A stretch of 64,000 bases of DNA from an uncultured SAR86 cluster bacterium (GTDB lineage Bacteria; Pseudomonadota; Gammaproteobacteria; Magnimaribacterales; Magnimaribacteraceae). The notes beneath the pieces were generated by a model. It worked only from the letters and a program-made list of their open reading frames with translations. It was not told the origin of the DNA and searched no databases. The stretch covers positions 1 to 64,000 of the forward strand of contig CACBBD010000004.1 in the NCBI GenBank assembly GCA_902537425.1, read 5' to 3'. A program made the position numbers and the translations under genes. Positions 16,648 to 26,079 of the stretch are shown here, piece after piece (position 1 is the stretch's first letter; every line of letters starts with the position of its first letter).

Positions 16648-17718
16648 CTAGTATTTTTTACTAAGAATTGCTCCAGACTCTATGTGCTCTGTGTATGGAA
16701 ATTGGTCGAACATTGCTAGTTTCAATATATTGTGTGTAGATTTTAGGGCTTGTAAATCTCTCTTGAATGAATTCAAGCTACACGAAATGTAAATAATATT
16801 TTTTATTCCTATTATGTTTTCGAGTGTAGACGAATCAAGTCCTTCCCTCGGCGGATCTAAAAAAATTGAATCTATTTTAAATTTCTCTAAATCTATATCT
16901 TTCAATCTTCTAAATGTCCTTACACCCTTAAATGCTTCTAAGGTTTCTTTGCTTGATAACCTACCGGTATAGATATTTTTAATTTTATTTGACCTAATAT
17001 TTTCTTGTAATGCCTTAATACTGGGTCGGCTATTCTCTGTAGCTAAAACTTTGTTAAAGTAGCTGCTTAAGGGAATTGTAAAAGTTCCAAGACCGCAATG
17101 AAGTTCCATTAGATCATTCTCAACTGGTTGAATGTTATCAAAAACCCAACTTAGCATGGAGTCACAAATATAAGGATTTGTTTGACTGAAACACTGTTCG
17201 TAGAGCTTAATTGAAAACCTTTTATCTTGGTATTGATAGGTCTCAGTAACATAATTATTTCCAATGATTATTTTTCTATTTTTACTTCTTCCAATAATTG
17301 ATATGTCTAATTCATCAGATATATATGATGCCATTTCTGACCACTCATCTCCCAGTTCTTTGTGATAAATTAAACTAACCATGGCCTCGTTATTTCTTGA
17401 GGATTGAAACTCTATTTGAAAAAGTTTATGGGATATTATCGAATTACTTTGAATCTTTATTAACAATAGGGGCATGATATTTTGGATCTTTTGACTGCTA
17501 ATAGGAAAAGAGTTTATAGCTATTTTTTCTCCATTCTTTGTCATTGAGTAGAAATATTGTCCTTTCTCCTTTAAAAGACCAAACTCAGCTCTATATCTAT
17601 AAGCTTCATAAGGAGATTTAAAGAAGTCTATTGGAGTTTTTTCAGTAAATTCACGAATAAATGAACTTTTCTTTTCTTCAAAAAGTTCGATGTAATCTTC
17701 TTTTTGTATGATTGGCAA
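16648..17718 (-). CDS. trmA: tRNA (uracil-5-)-methyltransferase TrmA
   Basis: SAM-dependent enzyme making 5-methyluridine at position 54 of tRNA. It has 356 residues, close to E. coli TrmA (366). The C-terminal methyltransferase domain has LMELHCGLGTFTIPLS for SAM binding, SIFLDPPREGLD, and the catalytic cysteine in IIYISCSLNSFKRDL. The N-terminal half with YRYRAEFGL and the absence of an N-terminal TRAM or iron-sulfur domain favour TrmA over RlmC/RlmD. It is divergent from nfuA with a 78-bp spacer. Confidence 0.92.
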   Translation of the reverse strand: MPIIQKEDYIELFEEKKSSFIREFTEKTPIDFFKSPYEAYRYRAEFGLLKEKGQYFYSMTKNGEKIAINSFPISSQKIQNIMPLLLIKIQSNSIISHKLFQIEFQSSRNNEAMVSLIYHKELGDEWSEMASYISDELDISIIGRSKNRKIIIGNNYVTETYQYQDKRFSIKLYEQCFSQTNPYICDSMLSWVFDNIQPVENDLMELHCGLGTFTIPLSSYFNKVLATENSRPSIKALQENIRSNKIKNIYTGRLSSKETLEAFKGVRTFRRLKDIDLEKFKIDSIFLDPPREGLDSSTLENIIGIKNIIYISCSLNSFKRDLQALKSTHNILKLAMFDQFPYTEHIESGAILSKKY

Positions 17719-17796
17719 AATTTAAGCTAGGAATCTTTAGTTTATGTTTAATCCTATTAATATTATAACAGTCGATATATTTGATAGAATGACACT

Positions 17797-18384
17797 ATGA
17801 AAGAGATGACTATCACACCTTCAGCGCAAGAGTATTTGAATGATCTTCTGTCTAGTCAAGATGAGGCCACTTGTGGAATAAAAATATTCGTTTCTGAACC
17901 TGGAACACCCAGAGCGGAGACTTGTATTGCTTATGCAAAGCAAGACGAGGACTTTTCAGACTATAGAATTATTAATGAATTCAAGTTTGATCTGTATCTT
18001 GAAGAAAATTCCATTGATTTTTTGAAAGATGCTGAGGTCGATTATTCACCTGATAAGTTTGGTGGAACACTTACCATCAAAGCTCCAAATGCAAAAGTAC
18101 CTCAGATAGGAAAAGATGCTTCTATTGAAGACAAAATTAACTATGTTCTTTACTCCGAGGTAAATCCAGGATTGGCAGCTCATGGAGGAGAAGTTTCTTT
18201 GATTGAGGTTGTAGATGATGCAACAGCGGTGCTTCAATTTGGAGGAGGTTGTCAAGGATGTGGAATGGTAGATCTTACTTTGAAAGATGGTGTTGAAAAA
18301 ACCTTATTAGAACAAGTTGAAGGCTTAAAGGGCGTGAAAGATGTAACTGACCACAGCTACAGAGAAAATGCCTATTATAAATAA
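17797..18384 (+). CDS. nfuA: Fe/S biogenesis protein NfuA
   Basis: Iron-sulfur carrier that delivers 4Fe-4S clusters to target apoproteins. It has 195 residues, the normal length. Residues about 1-95 form a degenerate A-type domain, and about 105-195 a Nfu domain with the cluster-binding CxxC in FGGGCQGCGMVDLTLKDGVE. It sits 3 bp before the exonuclease I gene. Potential clients in the window are NqrF and ETF-QO. Confidence 0.95.
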   Translation: MKEMTITPSAQEYLNDLLSSQDEATCGIKIFVSEPGTPRAETCIAYAKQDEDFSDYRIINEFKFDLYLEENSIDFLKDAEVDYSPDKFGGTLTIKAPNAKVPQIGKDASIEDKINYVLYSEVNPGLAAHGGEVSLIEVVDDATAVLQFGGGCQGCGMVDLTLKDGVEKTLLEQVEGLKGVKDVTDHSYRENAYYK

Positions 18385-18387
18385 TAT

Positions 18388-19806
18388 ATGTCTCAATTAA
18401 ATGCAGATAAATGTTATATATTTACAGATACTGAGACGACAGGCCTTGATATTAACTTCTCTCAAATTATTCAAATTGGATCAATTCTTACAGACGAATC
18501 TCTTCATCAAGAAAATTCTCAAGATATAGGATGTAAAGTATTACCTTGGATTGTCCCAACTCCAGAGGCCTATTTAGTTCATAAGAAAGTTGAATCATTA
18601 AAAGATGAATCTATGTCTCACTATGACATGATGAAACTTCTAAGATCAACTTGGTTAGATTGGTCAAAAGGAAGAAATCCTGTATACATTACCTATAATG
18701 GTCATCGTTTCGATGAAGAACTTTTCCGACGTCAATTTTTTTGGAATTTACTTCCTTTATACATTACAAATACACTTGGTGCCTCGCGCTTAGATATGCT
18801 TCCTACATTGCAGCTAGTTGCTAACTTTTTCCCTGATAGCCTCACTCTCCCAATCTTTGAAGAAGGAGATGTGAGTATGAAATTAACAGATTGGTCTGAT
18901 GCCAACTCTATAGAAATCGAAAATGCTCATGATGCATTGGCTGATTGCGTTCAAATGCATGAACTCGCTAAATTAATTTTAGAAAAGGCTAAACCTGTTT
19001 GGCAAGCTTCAATAAAAGGATCGACAAAGACAGGCAATTTAGAAATCCTACAAACAGAACCATTTGCCATGATAGGAGAAGTAATACGTAGAAAGAAATT
19101 CACTTATCCTGTTACATTCTGCGGTCAGAACCCAAAAATGAATAATGAAGTTGCTGTTGCAGATTTATATTTCGATCCCGATCAACTTAATGATTTAACA
19201 GATACTGAATTGCTCGAGCAGATAGGAAATAGCGGAACAGCAATTAGAAAAGTGAGAATCAATAAGAGTCTACCTGTTATGCCATCAGATCATATCCCTA
19301 ATATTGATAATCACTTAGACATATCACATGATCAACTTATTGAGAGGGCAAGAAAGATTAAGGAAAATATAAAACTGCAAACCAGAGTGAGCGAGCTTTT
19401 GGCAAGTAATCAAATCAACTATCCTCCACCCAAACATCTAGAACAAACTGTTTATTCAGGATTTCCATCTGATGCTGATGATTTATGGATGGAAAGATTC
19501 CATACCCTTCCTTGGGAAGAGCGCTCTAAAGTTCTAGATGGCTTTGAGGATTCACGTTACAAAGAATTAGCTGAGAGACTTGTTTGTGTAAATCAGCCTA
19601 ACTCTGTAATGCCTGAGACCATGGAAAGATATAGGAATTTTGTAAACCAAAGGCTTTATGATAAAGGGCCCTGGCTGTCTCTTGAAAAAGCATTGGATAA
19701 GACACGCTCTATGCTAGTTGATGCAACTGGTGAAAGGAAAGAAATCCTTCAAAGCTTAGAAAAGAATCTAGTTGAAAAATCTGAATTTATTAAGTCTGTT
19801 CGGTAA
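18388..19806 (+). CDS. sbcB: Exodeoxyribonuclease I
   Basis: 3'-5' single-strand DNA exonuclease used in recombination and mismatch repair. It has 472 residues, matching ExoI. The DEDDh active site begins with FTDTETTGLDINFSQIIQIG; YNGHRFDEELFRRQFFWNL is the ExoII-type motif and NAHDALADCVQMHELAKLI the third. The SH3-like and C-terminal helical parts follow, with PWEERSKVLDGFEDSRYKELAERL. It ends 17 bp inside csiV on the opposite strand. Confidence 0.95.
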   Translation: MSQLNADKCYIFTDTETTGLDINFSQIIQIGSILTDESLHQENSQDIGCKVLPWIVPTPEAYLVHKKVESLKDESMSHYDMMKLLRSTWLDWSKGRNPVYITYNGHRFDEELFRRQFFWNLLPLYITNTLGASRLDMLPTLQLVANFFPDSLTLPIFEEGDVSMKLTDWSDANSIEIENAHDALADCVQMHELAKLILEKAKPVWQASIKGSTKTGNLEILQTEPFAMIGEVIRRKKFTYPVTFCGQNPKMNNEVAVADLYFDPDQLNDLTDTELLEQIGNSGTAIRKVRINKSLPVMPSDHIPNIDNHLDISHDQLIERARKIKENIKLQTRVSELLASNQINYPPPKHLEQTVYSGFPSDADDLWMERFHTLPWEERSKVLDGFEDSRYKELAERLVCVNQPNSVMPETMERYRNFVNQRLYDKGPWLSLEKALDKTRSMLVDATGERKEILQSLEKNLVEKSEFIKSVR

Positions 19807-20725
19807 CTTTAATTAAAATTGAGAAGTAGGGATGATCTATGAAGTTTAGTTCATCAACTTCAAGCTTTACATCCTTATCAATTTCATACAAATCTACAAA
19901 TTTAAATTGAGGGAGCTCTATGATTTCTTCAGAGTTAATTTCATTATCTGAATAAACAAAATCTCCAATATACTTCAGATTAACCTTTACAGAATTAAAG
20001 ATAGTTTCTACCCAATAATTATCATTCAAAAAGCCTTTATTTTTTGTCTCATTCTTATCTTTAATAAGTGTTTGAAATGTTTTAATTTCTTGGGTTCTTG
20101 AAGAATTGTCAATTTCATCAGTTTTTTGAGAGAACCTTAATTTTGATACAAGGTGAATAAATCTTTCTTTATAAATCTTTATTTCACCATGAACCTTTTT
20201 GTCTTTTTTACGAGCATCTATAAATATTGGTATGGTTTCATTCTCTTTAAAAATAGGTTGGTACCATGAGTTATAGTAGATGACTCTATAGTCTCTGCTT
20301 CTATTTAAATTATTCTCAATTTCTACCATTTCTTTTTGAAATGGAATTTTTTCATATAAAAATGGATCAGGTTTCGTAACCTCTGTAACTTCATCACTAA
20401 GAATCTGTTGTTCAGGTTGTATTTTAAATTTTAAAGGGAGCAAAGTTGTCTCGTCTGAGAATTTTCCTTCAGGAAAGGTCACAAATGTCGTAGGTTCGGT
20501 TTTGATTTCAATGAGATGATTTGAAAGTTCAAGTTCGTCCAATTCTTTCCAATTTTCTTCAAGATCTTCATCTTCGATAGACAAATTTTGTATGATGAAA
20601 AAGTCAACCTTAATGTGATCAAGTATCTGCTTATTATCAAGGTACTTTTCTACATATTCATTGAAATCAACTGAATATAGGCTCTCTGAAATGAATAGAA
20701 CTATAATCGCTAGCTTAAGGTGCAT
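19790..20725 (-). CDS. csiV: CsiV-family periplasmic protein
   Basis: Exported 311-residue protein with an N-terminal signal peptide (MHLKLAIIVLFISESLYS). The late segment RVIYYNSWYQPIF...IPIFIDARKKDKKVHGEIKIYKERFIHLVSKLRFS corresponds to the conserved core of the CsiV family, known from Vibrio cholerae as a peptidoglycan-binding partner of the LpoA-PBP1A system. Its position immediately downstream of mfd, overlapping it by 11 bp, is the usual gammaproteobacterial arrangement and supports the call. The rest of the protein is acidic and divergent. It converges on and overlaps sbcB by 17 bp. Confidence 0.78.
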   Translation of the reverse strand: MHLKLAIIVLFISESLYSVDFNEYVEKYLDNKQILDHIKVDFFIIQNLSIEDEDLEENWKELDELELSNHLIEIKTEPTTFVTFPEGKFSDETTLLPLKFKIQPEQQILSDEVTEVTKPDPFLYEKIPFQKEMVEIENNLNRSRDYRVIYYNSWYQPIFKENETIPIFIDARKKDKKVHGEIKIYKERFIHLVSKLRFSQKTDEIDNSSRTQEIKTFQTLIKDKNETKNKGFLNDNYWVETIFNSVKVNLKYIGDFVYSDNEINSEEIIELPQFKFVDLYEIDKDVKLEVDELNFIDHPYFSILIKVTEQT

Positions 20726-23672
20726 TTGTGCAAATTGTCTTAATCACGTCCGAAGTCATTTTTATTTTCTCTTCTAAAGTATCGTCATTAAAAAAAGATG
20801 TATCAAGATCTTTATTTTTGAAATAAATATTTATTTTGCTATCCATGAAGTTTATTTTTTTAATCGAGTATTCTTCGGCAATTATTCTTAATTCAGCTTG
20901 AAAGAAAAAGTTTTTTAGTTCCTCTGGCAATAATCCAAATCTATTGATCATCTCTATTTGTATATTCTTTAAATCAGCAGAAGACTCAGCCAAAGAAACC
21001 TTGTTGTACATTAATAATCTTACATTTATGTCCGGTAGATAATTTTCAGGAATGAAACAATTTTTATTTAGATTAATCTCTGGCAATTCATCTAGTTTTT
21101 GAAAATCAAGGTCTCCATTCTTAATGAAATCTGACGCTTTCTTTATCATCCTTGTATATAACTCAAGGCCTATGGATTCAAATACACCACTTTGATTTGA
21201 TCCAAGGATTTCTCCAGCTCCCCTTATTTCAAGGTCTTTTAGGGCTAGCAGGAATCCTGCTGACAAAGAGTCTGCGCTCATCAGGGCATCGAATCTTTTG
21301 TCGGCATTCTTCTTATTCATGATATTTCTAGATCTTAAAAAATATGCATAAGCTTGTCTCTCCGCTCTTCCAACACGACCTCTAAGTTGGTGGAGTTGTG
21401 ATAGACCAAATTTATCAGCATCTTCCACAATCAATGTATTTGCATTTGAGACATCAATACCACTCTCTATAATAGTAGAGCACACAAGTATGTCTATTTC
21501 ACCTGCATTAAATTTCAACATAATTTCCTCTATAACATTTGCTTTTAATTGGCCATGAACAACTTCGATAACAAGATCATTAAACTTTTCTTTAAGTCTC
21601 AATCTTCTGTCCTCTATTAATGAGAGATCATTACAAAGGTAATAGACTTGACCACCCCGTAGATTCTCCCTTTGGATGGCTTCAAAGATTAAATTTTCAT
21701 TGAAACTATAAGTAAAAGTCTTAACCGGTAAGCGATCATCTGGCGCTGTTGCAATAATGGATAGATCTTTAAGTTCTGTGAGGGCAAAATTCAATGATCT
21801 CGGAATAGGCGTAGCTGATAAGCTCAAAATATCCAATTCTTCCTTAAGTGATTTGATCTTTTCTTTTTGACGAACTCCAAATCGATGCTCTTCATCAATT
21901 ATTAAGAGCCCAAGATCTTTGAACCTTATATTTCCCTGGATCAGTGCGTGAGTTCCAATTACGATATCAATCTCACCTGAAGCTAGACTATGAACCAACT
22001 TATCTTTCTCTTTTGGAGTTATATTCCTAGATAACGAAGCTATATGCACACCGGTATCTTTGAATCTTTGCTCAAAGCTATCTAGATGTTGAGATGTCAG
22101 TAAAGTTGTTGGAACCAAGATACAAGTTTGTTTGCCATTCAATGCAGATATAAACGCTGCCCTCATTGCAACTTCAGTCTTTCCAAAACCTACTTCTCCA
22201 CAAATTAATCTATCCATCGGTCTTGAGGAATGCATATCCTGTAACACTTCATCGATAGTTCTTTTTTGATCAAAGGTTTCTTCATATGGAAACTTTTTAA
22301 TAAAATTTAAGTATTCATCTTCATATAAATCAAACGAATATCCATTTGCAGCATATCTTTTGGCTTGGACTTCAAGTAATTCTGCTGCAGTATCAAAAGT
22401 TTGCTTGAGAGCTTTATCTTTTCTTTTTTTCCATTTTTTTGAATTAAGTGAGTCAATATCTCTGTCAACCGGACCAAAGTACTTCGAAATCAGATTCATA
22501 TGTTCTATAGGAACAAAGACTTTGCTTTCATCTTTATAAAGAATTTCTAAGCAATCACTAACACCAACAAAAGTTTTCAATTGCTTAAGTCCCAGAAATT
22601 TACCAATACCGTGTGTTAGATGAACAACTAGATCACCTTTATTGGGCATTTTCGAAGAAGAAATATCAGCCTTCTCTTTCCTCTCATTTTGAAGAACATC
22701 ATTTTCAATTATTTCTGAATAATCTGTCTCTATGTCAAAAGTGAGGCTATCTTTTATATTTGTATTGAGTTCATTCATACTCAAAAATAAATCTTCAGGT
22801 GCAAGTAATGGTCGCTTTTGATCATATCTGTATTCTTCATATCTCTGATTTATGAGTTCTTCAAACTCATGACCTTTTTCATTTACATTATCTTGTATGT
22901 AAATTTGATCGGCATATTGCAGAAATGGAATGAAATCAGATTTTGTGCCATAGAATAGAGGAAAGTAAATTTCAGCTCCTTCCGGATGCCTTAAGTTCAT
23001 TATCTTTCTAAATAACTCTGAATCTTCTTCAAAGAGTTCAAACCTTTTTCTCCATTCTTTTTTAAAAATTTCAGCAGAATTCCTATTCAAAGGATATTCA
23101 TATGAGGGTACGAAATTAACATGATTAATTTTCTCGTGAGTAATTTGCGATTCAGGGTTAAATATTCTTAGACTTTCAATTTGATTATTAAAGAATTCAA
23201 TTCTAATAGGCTCTGTCCCGCTAGTAAGAAATATATCCATAACAGATCCTCTTAAAGCATAGTGTCCAGGCAATGATACGAAATCTTCTCTTGTATATCC
23301 GTTTAGGATTATTTCGTTTATTACTGATTCCGGATCGAAAGGATCTCCGACTGACAAATTATTTAGAGGAGATATATGAATTGGTTTGGGCACAGGTGAC
23401 AATAATGTAGCTATTGAGGAAATTAATGTTATTTCTTTTTCTTTTAAATAAGCAGATAAAGTCGATATTCTTCTTGCTCTTGTTATAGGTGCCATCGAGA
23501 AGAAGTCGTAAGGAAGTAATTCAGAGTTTTCTAGAATAAGAACATTGGGTTTATTTAAGAAATTGGCAAATTGAACTGCCGATTGAGAATCTTTAGTAAT
23601 GACTAAATTTTTTTTAGACAGGTCTAATCTCAGATTTAAAATATCCGAGGATGATGTGATCTTTTCTACCAC
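20715..23672 (-). CDS. mfd: Transcription-repair coupling factor Mfd, shortened
   Basis: DNA translocase that removes stalled RNA polymerase and recruits UvrA. It has 985 residues against about 1150 in E. coli. The N-terminal UvrB-like module is present (GDPFDPESVINEIILNGYTR, PGHYALRGSVMDIF). The RNA-polymerase-interaction domain starts at GDLVVHLTHGIGKFLG, then come Walker A GEVGFGKTEVAMRAAF near residue 490, DEEHRFGVRQKEKI near 590, the translocation motif and a C-terminal D7 domain. Between LLAPEDLFLSMNEL and GDLVVHLTHG there are only about 45 residues where the E. coli protein has roughly 150, so domain 3 appears to be missing. The reading frame is intact and the motifs are conserved, so it is probably functional. 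Confidence 0.95.
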   Translation of the reverse strand: MVEKITSSSDILNLRLDLSKKNLVITKDSQSAVQFANFLNKPNVLILENSELLPYDFFSMAPITRARRISTLSAYLKEKEITLISSIATLLSPVPKPIHISPLNNLSVGDPFDPESVINEIILNGYTREDFVSLPGHYALRGSVMDIFLTSGTEPIRIEFFNNQIESLRIFNPESQITHEKINHVNFVPSYEYPLNRNSAEIFKKEWRKRFELFEEDSELFRKIMNLRHPEGAEIYFPLFYGTKSDFIPFLQYADQIYIQDNVNEKGHEFEELINQRYEEYRYDQKRPLLAPEDLFLSMNELNTNIKDSLTFDIETDYSEIIENDVLQNERKEKADISSSKMPNKGDLVVHLTHGIGKFLGLKQLKTFVGVSDCLEILYKDESKVFVPIEHMNLISKYFGPVDRDIDSLNSKKWKKRKDKALKQTFDTAAELLEVQAKRYAANGYSFDLYEDEYLNFIKKFPYEETFDQKRTIDEVLQDMHSSRPMDRLICGEVGFGKTEVAMRAAFISALNGKQTCILVPTTLLTSQHLDSFEQRFKDTGVHIASLSRNITPKEKDKLVHSLASGEIDIVIGTHALIQGNIRFKDLGLLIIDEEHRFGVRQKEKIKSLKEELDILSLSATPIPRSLNFALTELKDLSIIATAPDDRLPVKTFTYSFNENLIFEAIQRENLRGGQVYYLCNDLSLIEDRRLRLKEKFNDLVIEVVHGQLKANVIEEIMLKFNAGEIDILVCSTIIESGIDVSNANTLIVEDADKFGLSQLHQLRGRVGRAERQAYAYFLRSRNIMNKKNADKRFDALMSADSLSAGFLLALKDLEIRGAGEILGSNQSGVFESIGLELYTRMIKKASDFIKNGDLDFQKLDELPEINLNKNCFIPENYLPDINVRLLMYNKVSLAESSADLKNIQIEMINRFGLLPEELKNFFFQAELRIIAEEYSIKKINFMDSKINIYFKNKDLDTSFFNDDTLEEKIKMTSDVIKTICTNAP

Positions 23673-23755
23673 TTATTTATTGGTTTTTTCCTAAAAAAAA
23701 AGCAAATTATATATGGAAGTGTATAATTATTTTTTTTTTATTACATAGGAACAAA

Positions 23756-24949
23756 ATGGACTTAAAATTTTCAGAAGCAGATGTTACTTTTAGAGAAGAA
23801 GTTGTTAACTTTTTAGAGACTGAATATCCGGATGATATCAAAGAGAAACAAGATAAAAGGATTCCTCTGGAAAAAGACGAAATTGTCAGATGGCAACAAA
23901 TTCTAAATAAGAAAGGTTGGTTTGCCATCAACTGGCCAACTGATTATACAAATCAAGAAGAACTTTCTGTCACTCAGAAATACATTCTTCAAGAAGAGCT
24001 AGCAAAAGCAAACACACCGACAACTATTCCATTCGGTGTTGGTATGTGCGCGCCTGTTGTTTATACATTCGGCACCGATGAACAGAAAGAAAAGTTTCTT
24101 CCTTCTATATTAAATAGTGAAGTATGGTGGTGCCAAGGCTATTCTGAACCGGGTTCAGGATCAGATCTCGCTTCTTTAAAAACCAAAGCAGAATTGAAAG
24201 AAGATAAGTATATTGTTAACGGAGCCAAAACTTGGACAACATTGGCTCAACATGCTGATTGGATATTTTGCCTTGTGCGGACCGAAACCACTGACATCAA
24301 GCAAGAAGGAATAAGTTTCCTACTCATCGACATGAAAACACCTGGAATAGAGGTTAAGCCAATAATAACCATTGATGGTTCGCATGAAGTTAATATGGTG
24401 TACTTTGATAACGTTGAGGTGCCTGCTGAAAATCTAGTAGGTGAGCAAGGCCAAGGATGGAATATAGCAAAATTTTTATTAGCTCATGAAAGAAGTGGAA
24501 TAGCTGGTATTGCAGCCTTAAAAAGAGAACTATCTAGACTTAAGGATTTATCATCAGATATACCATTAGGTGAAGGAACATTGCTTGAAGATGTTCAGTT
24601 TAGAAATAAAATTGAAGAAACTGAAATCGAACTTACTGCTACTGAGTTTACCGAGCTTCGAACACTTGCAGCAATGTCTCAAGGTGGCTCTCCTGGTGCA
24701 GAATCTTCCATATTAAAAATTAAAGGCACTGAATTACAACAAACTATTTCAGAGCTTTTCGTTGAAATGTTAGCTTACTACGCTCATCCCTTTTACTTAG
24801 AGAATGAGATTGGTACAAATGAAACAGTTGGACCGGACTATGCAGCGCCTGTAATGCCTCATTATTTAAACTACAGAAAAGTATCTATATATGGCGGAAG
24901 TAATGAAATTCAACGAAATGTCATTTCTAAGGCAATTTTGGGGTTATAA
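23756..24949 (+). CDS. Acyl-CoA dehydrogenase, large subunit (PimC-like)
   Basis: FAD-dependent acyl-CoA dehydrogenase of 397 residues. Landmarks are WWCQGYSEPGSGSDLASLKTKAE for flavin and substrate binding, NGAKTWTTLAQHADW, and the C-terminal YGGSNEIQRNVISKAIL. The Glu of the YEGT motif that is the base in medium-chain enzymes is Gly here, but LLAHERSGIAG (Glu235) occupies the alternative base position used in isovaleryl-CoA dehydrogenase. It resembles the large subunit of pimeloyl-CoA-type dehydrogenases. The next gene begins 2 bp later and encodes a partner-like subunit. A TATAAT box lies about 30 bp upstream and AGGA precedes the ATG. Confidence 0.9.
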   Translation: MDLKFSEADVTFREEVVNFLETEYPDDIKEKQDKRIPLEKDEIVRWQQILNKKGWFAINWPTDYTNQEELSVTQKYILQEELAKANTPTTIPFGVGMCAPVVYTFGTDEQKEKFLPSILNSEVWWCQGYSEPGSGSDLASLKTKAELKEDKYIVNGAKTWTTLAQHADWIFCLVRTETTDIKQEGISFLLIDMKTPGIEVKPIITIDGSHEVNMVYFDNVEVPAENLVGEQGQGWNIAKFLLAHERSGIAGIAALKRELSRLKDLSSDIPLGEGTLLEDVQFRNKIEETEIELTATEFTELRTLAAMSQGGSPGAESSILKIKGTELQQTISELFVEMLAYYAHPFYLENEIGTNETVGPDYAAPVMPHYLNYRKVSIYGGSNEIQRNVISKAILGL

Positions 24950-24951
24950 CA

Positions 24952-26079
24952 ATGGATTTTACTTTTAATGAAGAACAAACATTAATTCAAGATCAAGTTG
25001 ATCAGTTTGTTCAAAAAGAATACGACTGGGAAACGAGACAATCTTTATCTAATTCTGATCTAGGATTTGGTGAATCAAACTGGCAAAAGTTTGCTGAACT
25101 AGGTTGGCTAGGTATAAGTGTCTCTGAAGATAGTGGAGGGTTCGGTGGGTCTGCAATTGAGTCCATGCTAATTATGGAGGCTTTTGGAAAAGGACTCGTA
25201 GTAGAGCCATTTTTAGAAACTATGATCATGGCCGGAAGCCTTATTGATGATCATGGTTCTGATGAACAAAAGTCATCCATTCTAGAGCCTGCAATTTCAG
25301 GAGAAATGCATCTTGCTTTAGCATATGCAGAACCACAAAGCAGATTCAATTTATCAGATGTTGTTACAGAGGCTAAATCTGAGGGTGAAAATTATATTTT
25401 GAATGGATACAAGTCAGTAGTCATGAACGGTCCTTCTGCTAATAAAATCATTATCTCAGCAAGAACTTCTAGCTCTCAATTAGACGAAAATGGTATAACT
25501 TTATTTATAGTGGATTCTGATTCTAAAGGATTGTCGAAAACAAATTATAAAACTGTAGATGGAAGAAGAGCATCAGATCTAACCATAGAAAATGTTTCTG
25601 TTTCAAAAGACAACATTATAGGTAATTTAGATTCAGGTTTTGAGATTTTAGATTCTGCCATTGATAAAGCGATTCTTGCAATTTCAGCAGAGGCTGTAGG
25701 CGCGATGGAGGTTCTTTATAAAACAACAGTGGAATATACAAAAACCAGAGAACAATTCGGTACTCCAATAGGTAAATTCCAAGTTTTGCAACATAGAATG
25801 GTGGATATGTTCATGGAGTATGAACAATGTAAGTCTCTCCTCTACATGGCAACTATGAAACATGAAGAAGGAGCTTCTGATGCAAAAAAAGCTATATCAG
25901 GCCTAAAATATCAAGTCGGTAAAGCTGGTAAATTTATAGGTCAACAAGCTGTGCAACTTCATGGTGGTATGGGTGTTACTGATGAGTTAAATGTGGGACA
26001 TTACTTTAAAAGGCTCACAACTGTAGGGACGATTTTTGGTAATACAGATTACCACCTCAAAAAATATACCTCTCTTTAG
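24952..26079 (+). CDS. Acyl-CoA dehydrogenase, small subunit (PimD-like)
   Basis: Acyl-CoA dehydrogenase fold of 375 residues: N-terminal helices (MDFTFNEEQTLIQDQV), LALAYAEPQSRFNLSDV in the middle domain, REQFGTPIGKFQVLQHRMVDMFM and QAVQLHGGMGVTDELNVGHYFKRL. Both known catalytic glutamate positions are missing: helix G reads AIDKAILA instead of an E-R pair, and the C-terminus reads TIFGNTDYHL. That fits the non-catalytic or flavin-completing subunit of a heteromeric enzyme with the previous gene. Its stop codon directly abuts the GAPDH start. Confidence 0.87.
   Translation: MDFTFNEEQTLIQDQVDQFVQKEYDWETRQSLSNSDLGFGESNWQKFAELGWLGISVSEDSGGFGGSAIESMLIMEAFGKGLVVEPFLETMIMAGSLIDDHGSDEQKSSILEPAISGEMHLALAYAEPQSRFNLSDVVTEAKSEGENYILNGYKSVVMNGPSANKIIISARTSSSQLDENGITLFIVDSDSKGLSKTNYKTVDGRRASDLTIENVSVSKDNIIGNLDSGFEILDSAIDKAILAISAEAVGAMEVLYKTTVEYTKTREQFGTPIGKFQVLQHRMVDMFMEYEQCKSLLYMATMKHEEGASDAKKAISGLKYQVGKAGKFIGQQAVQLHGGMGVTDELNVGHYFKRLTTVGTIFGNTDYHLKKYTSL

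Noticed and set aside
16639-16672. Terminator between etfA and trmA
   Set aside because: T and A runs are present but no stem of useful GC content; not called.
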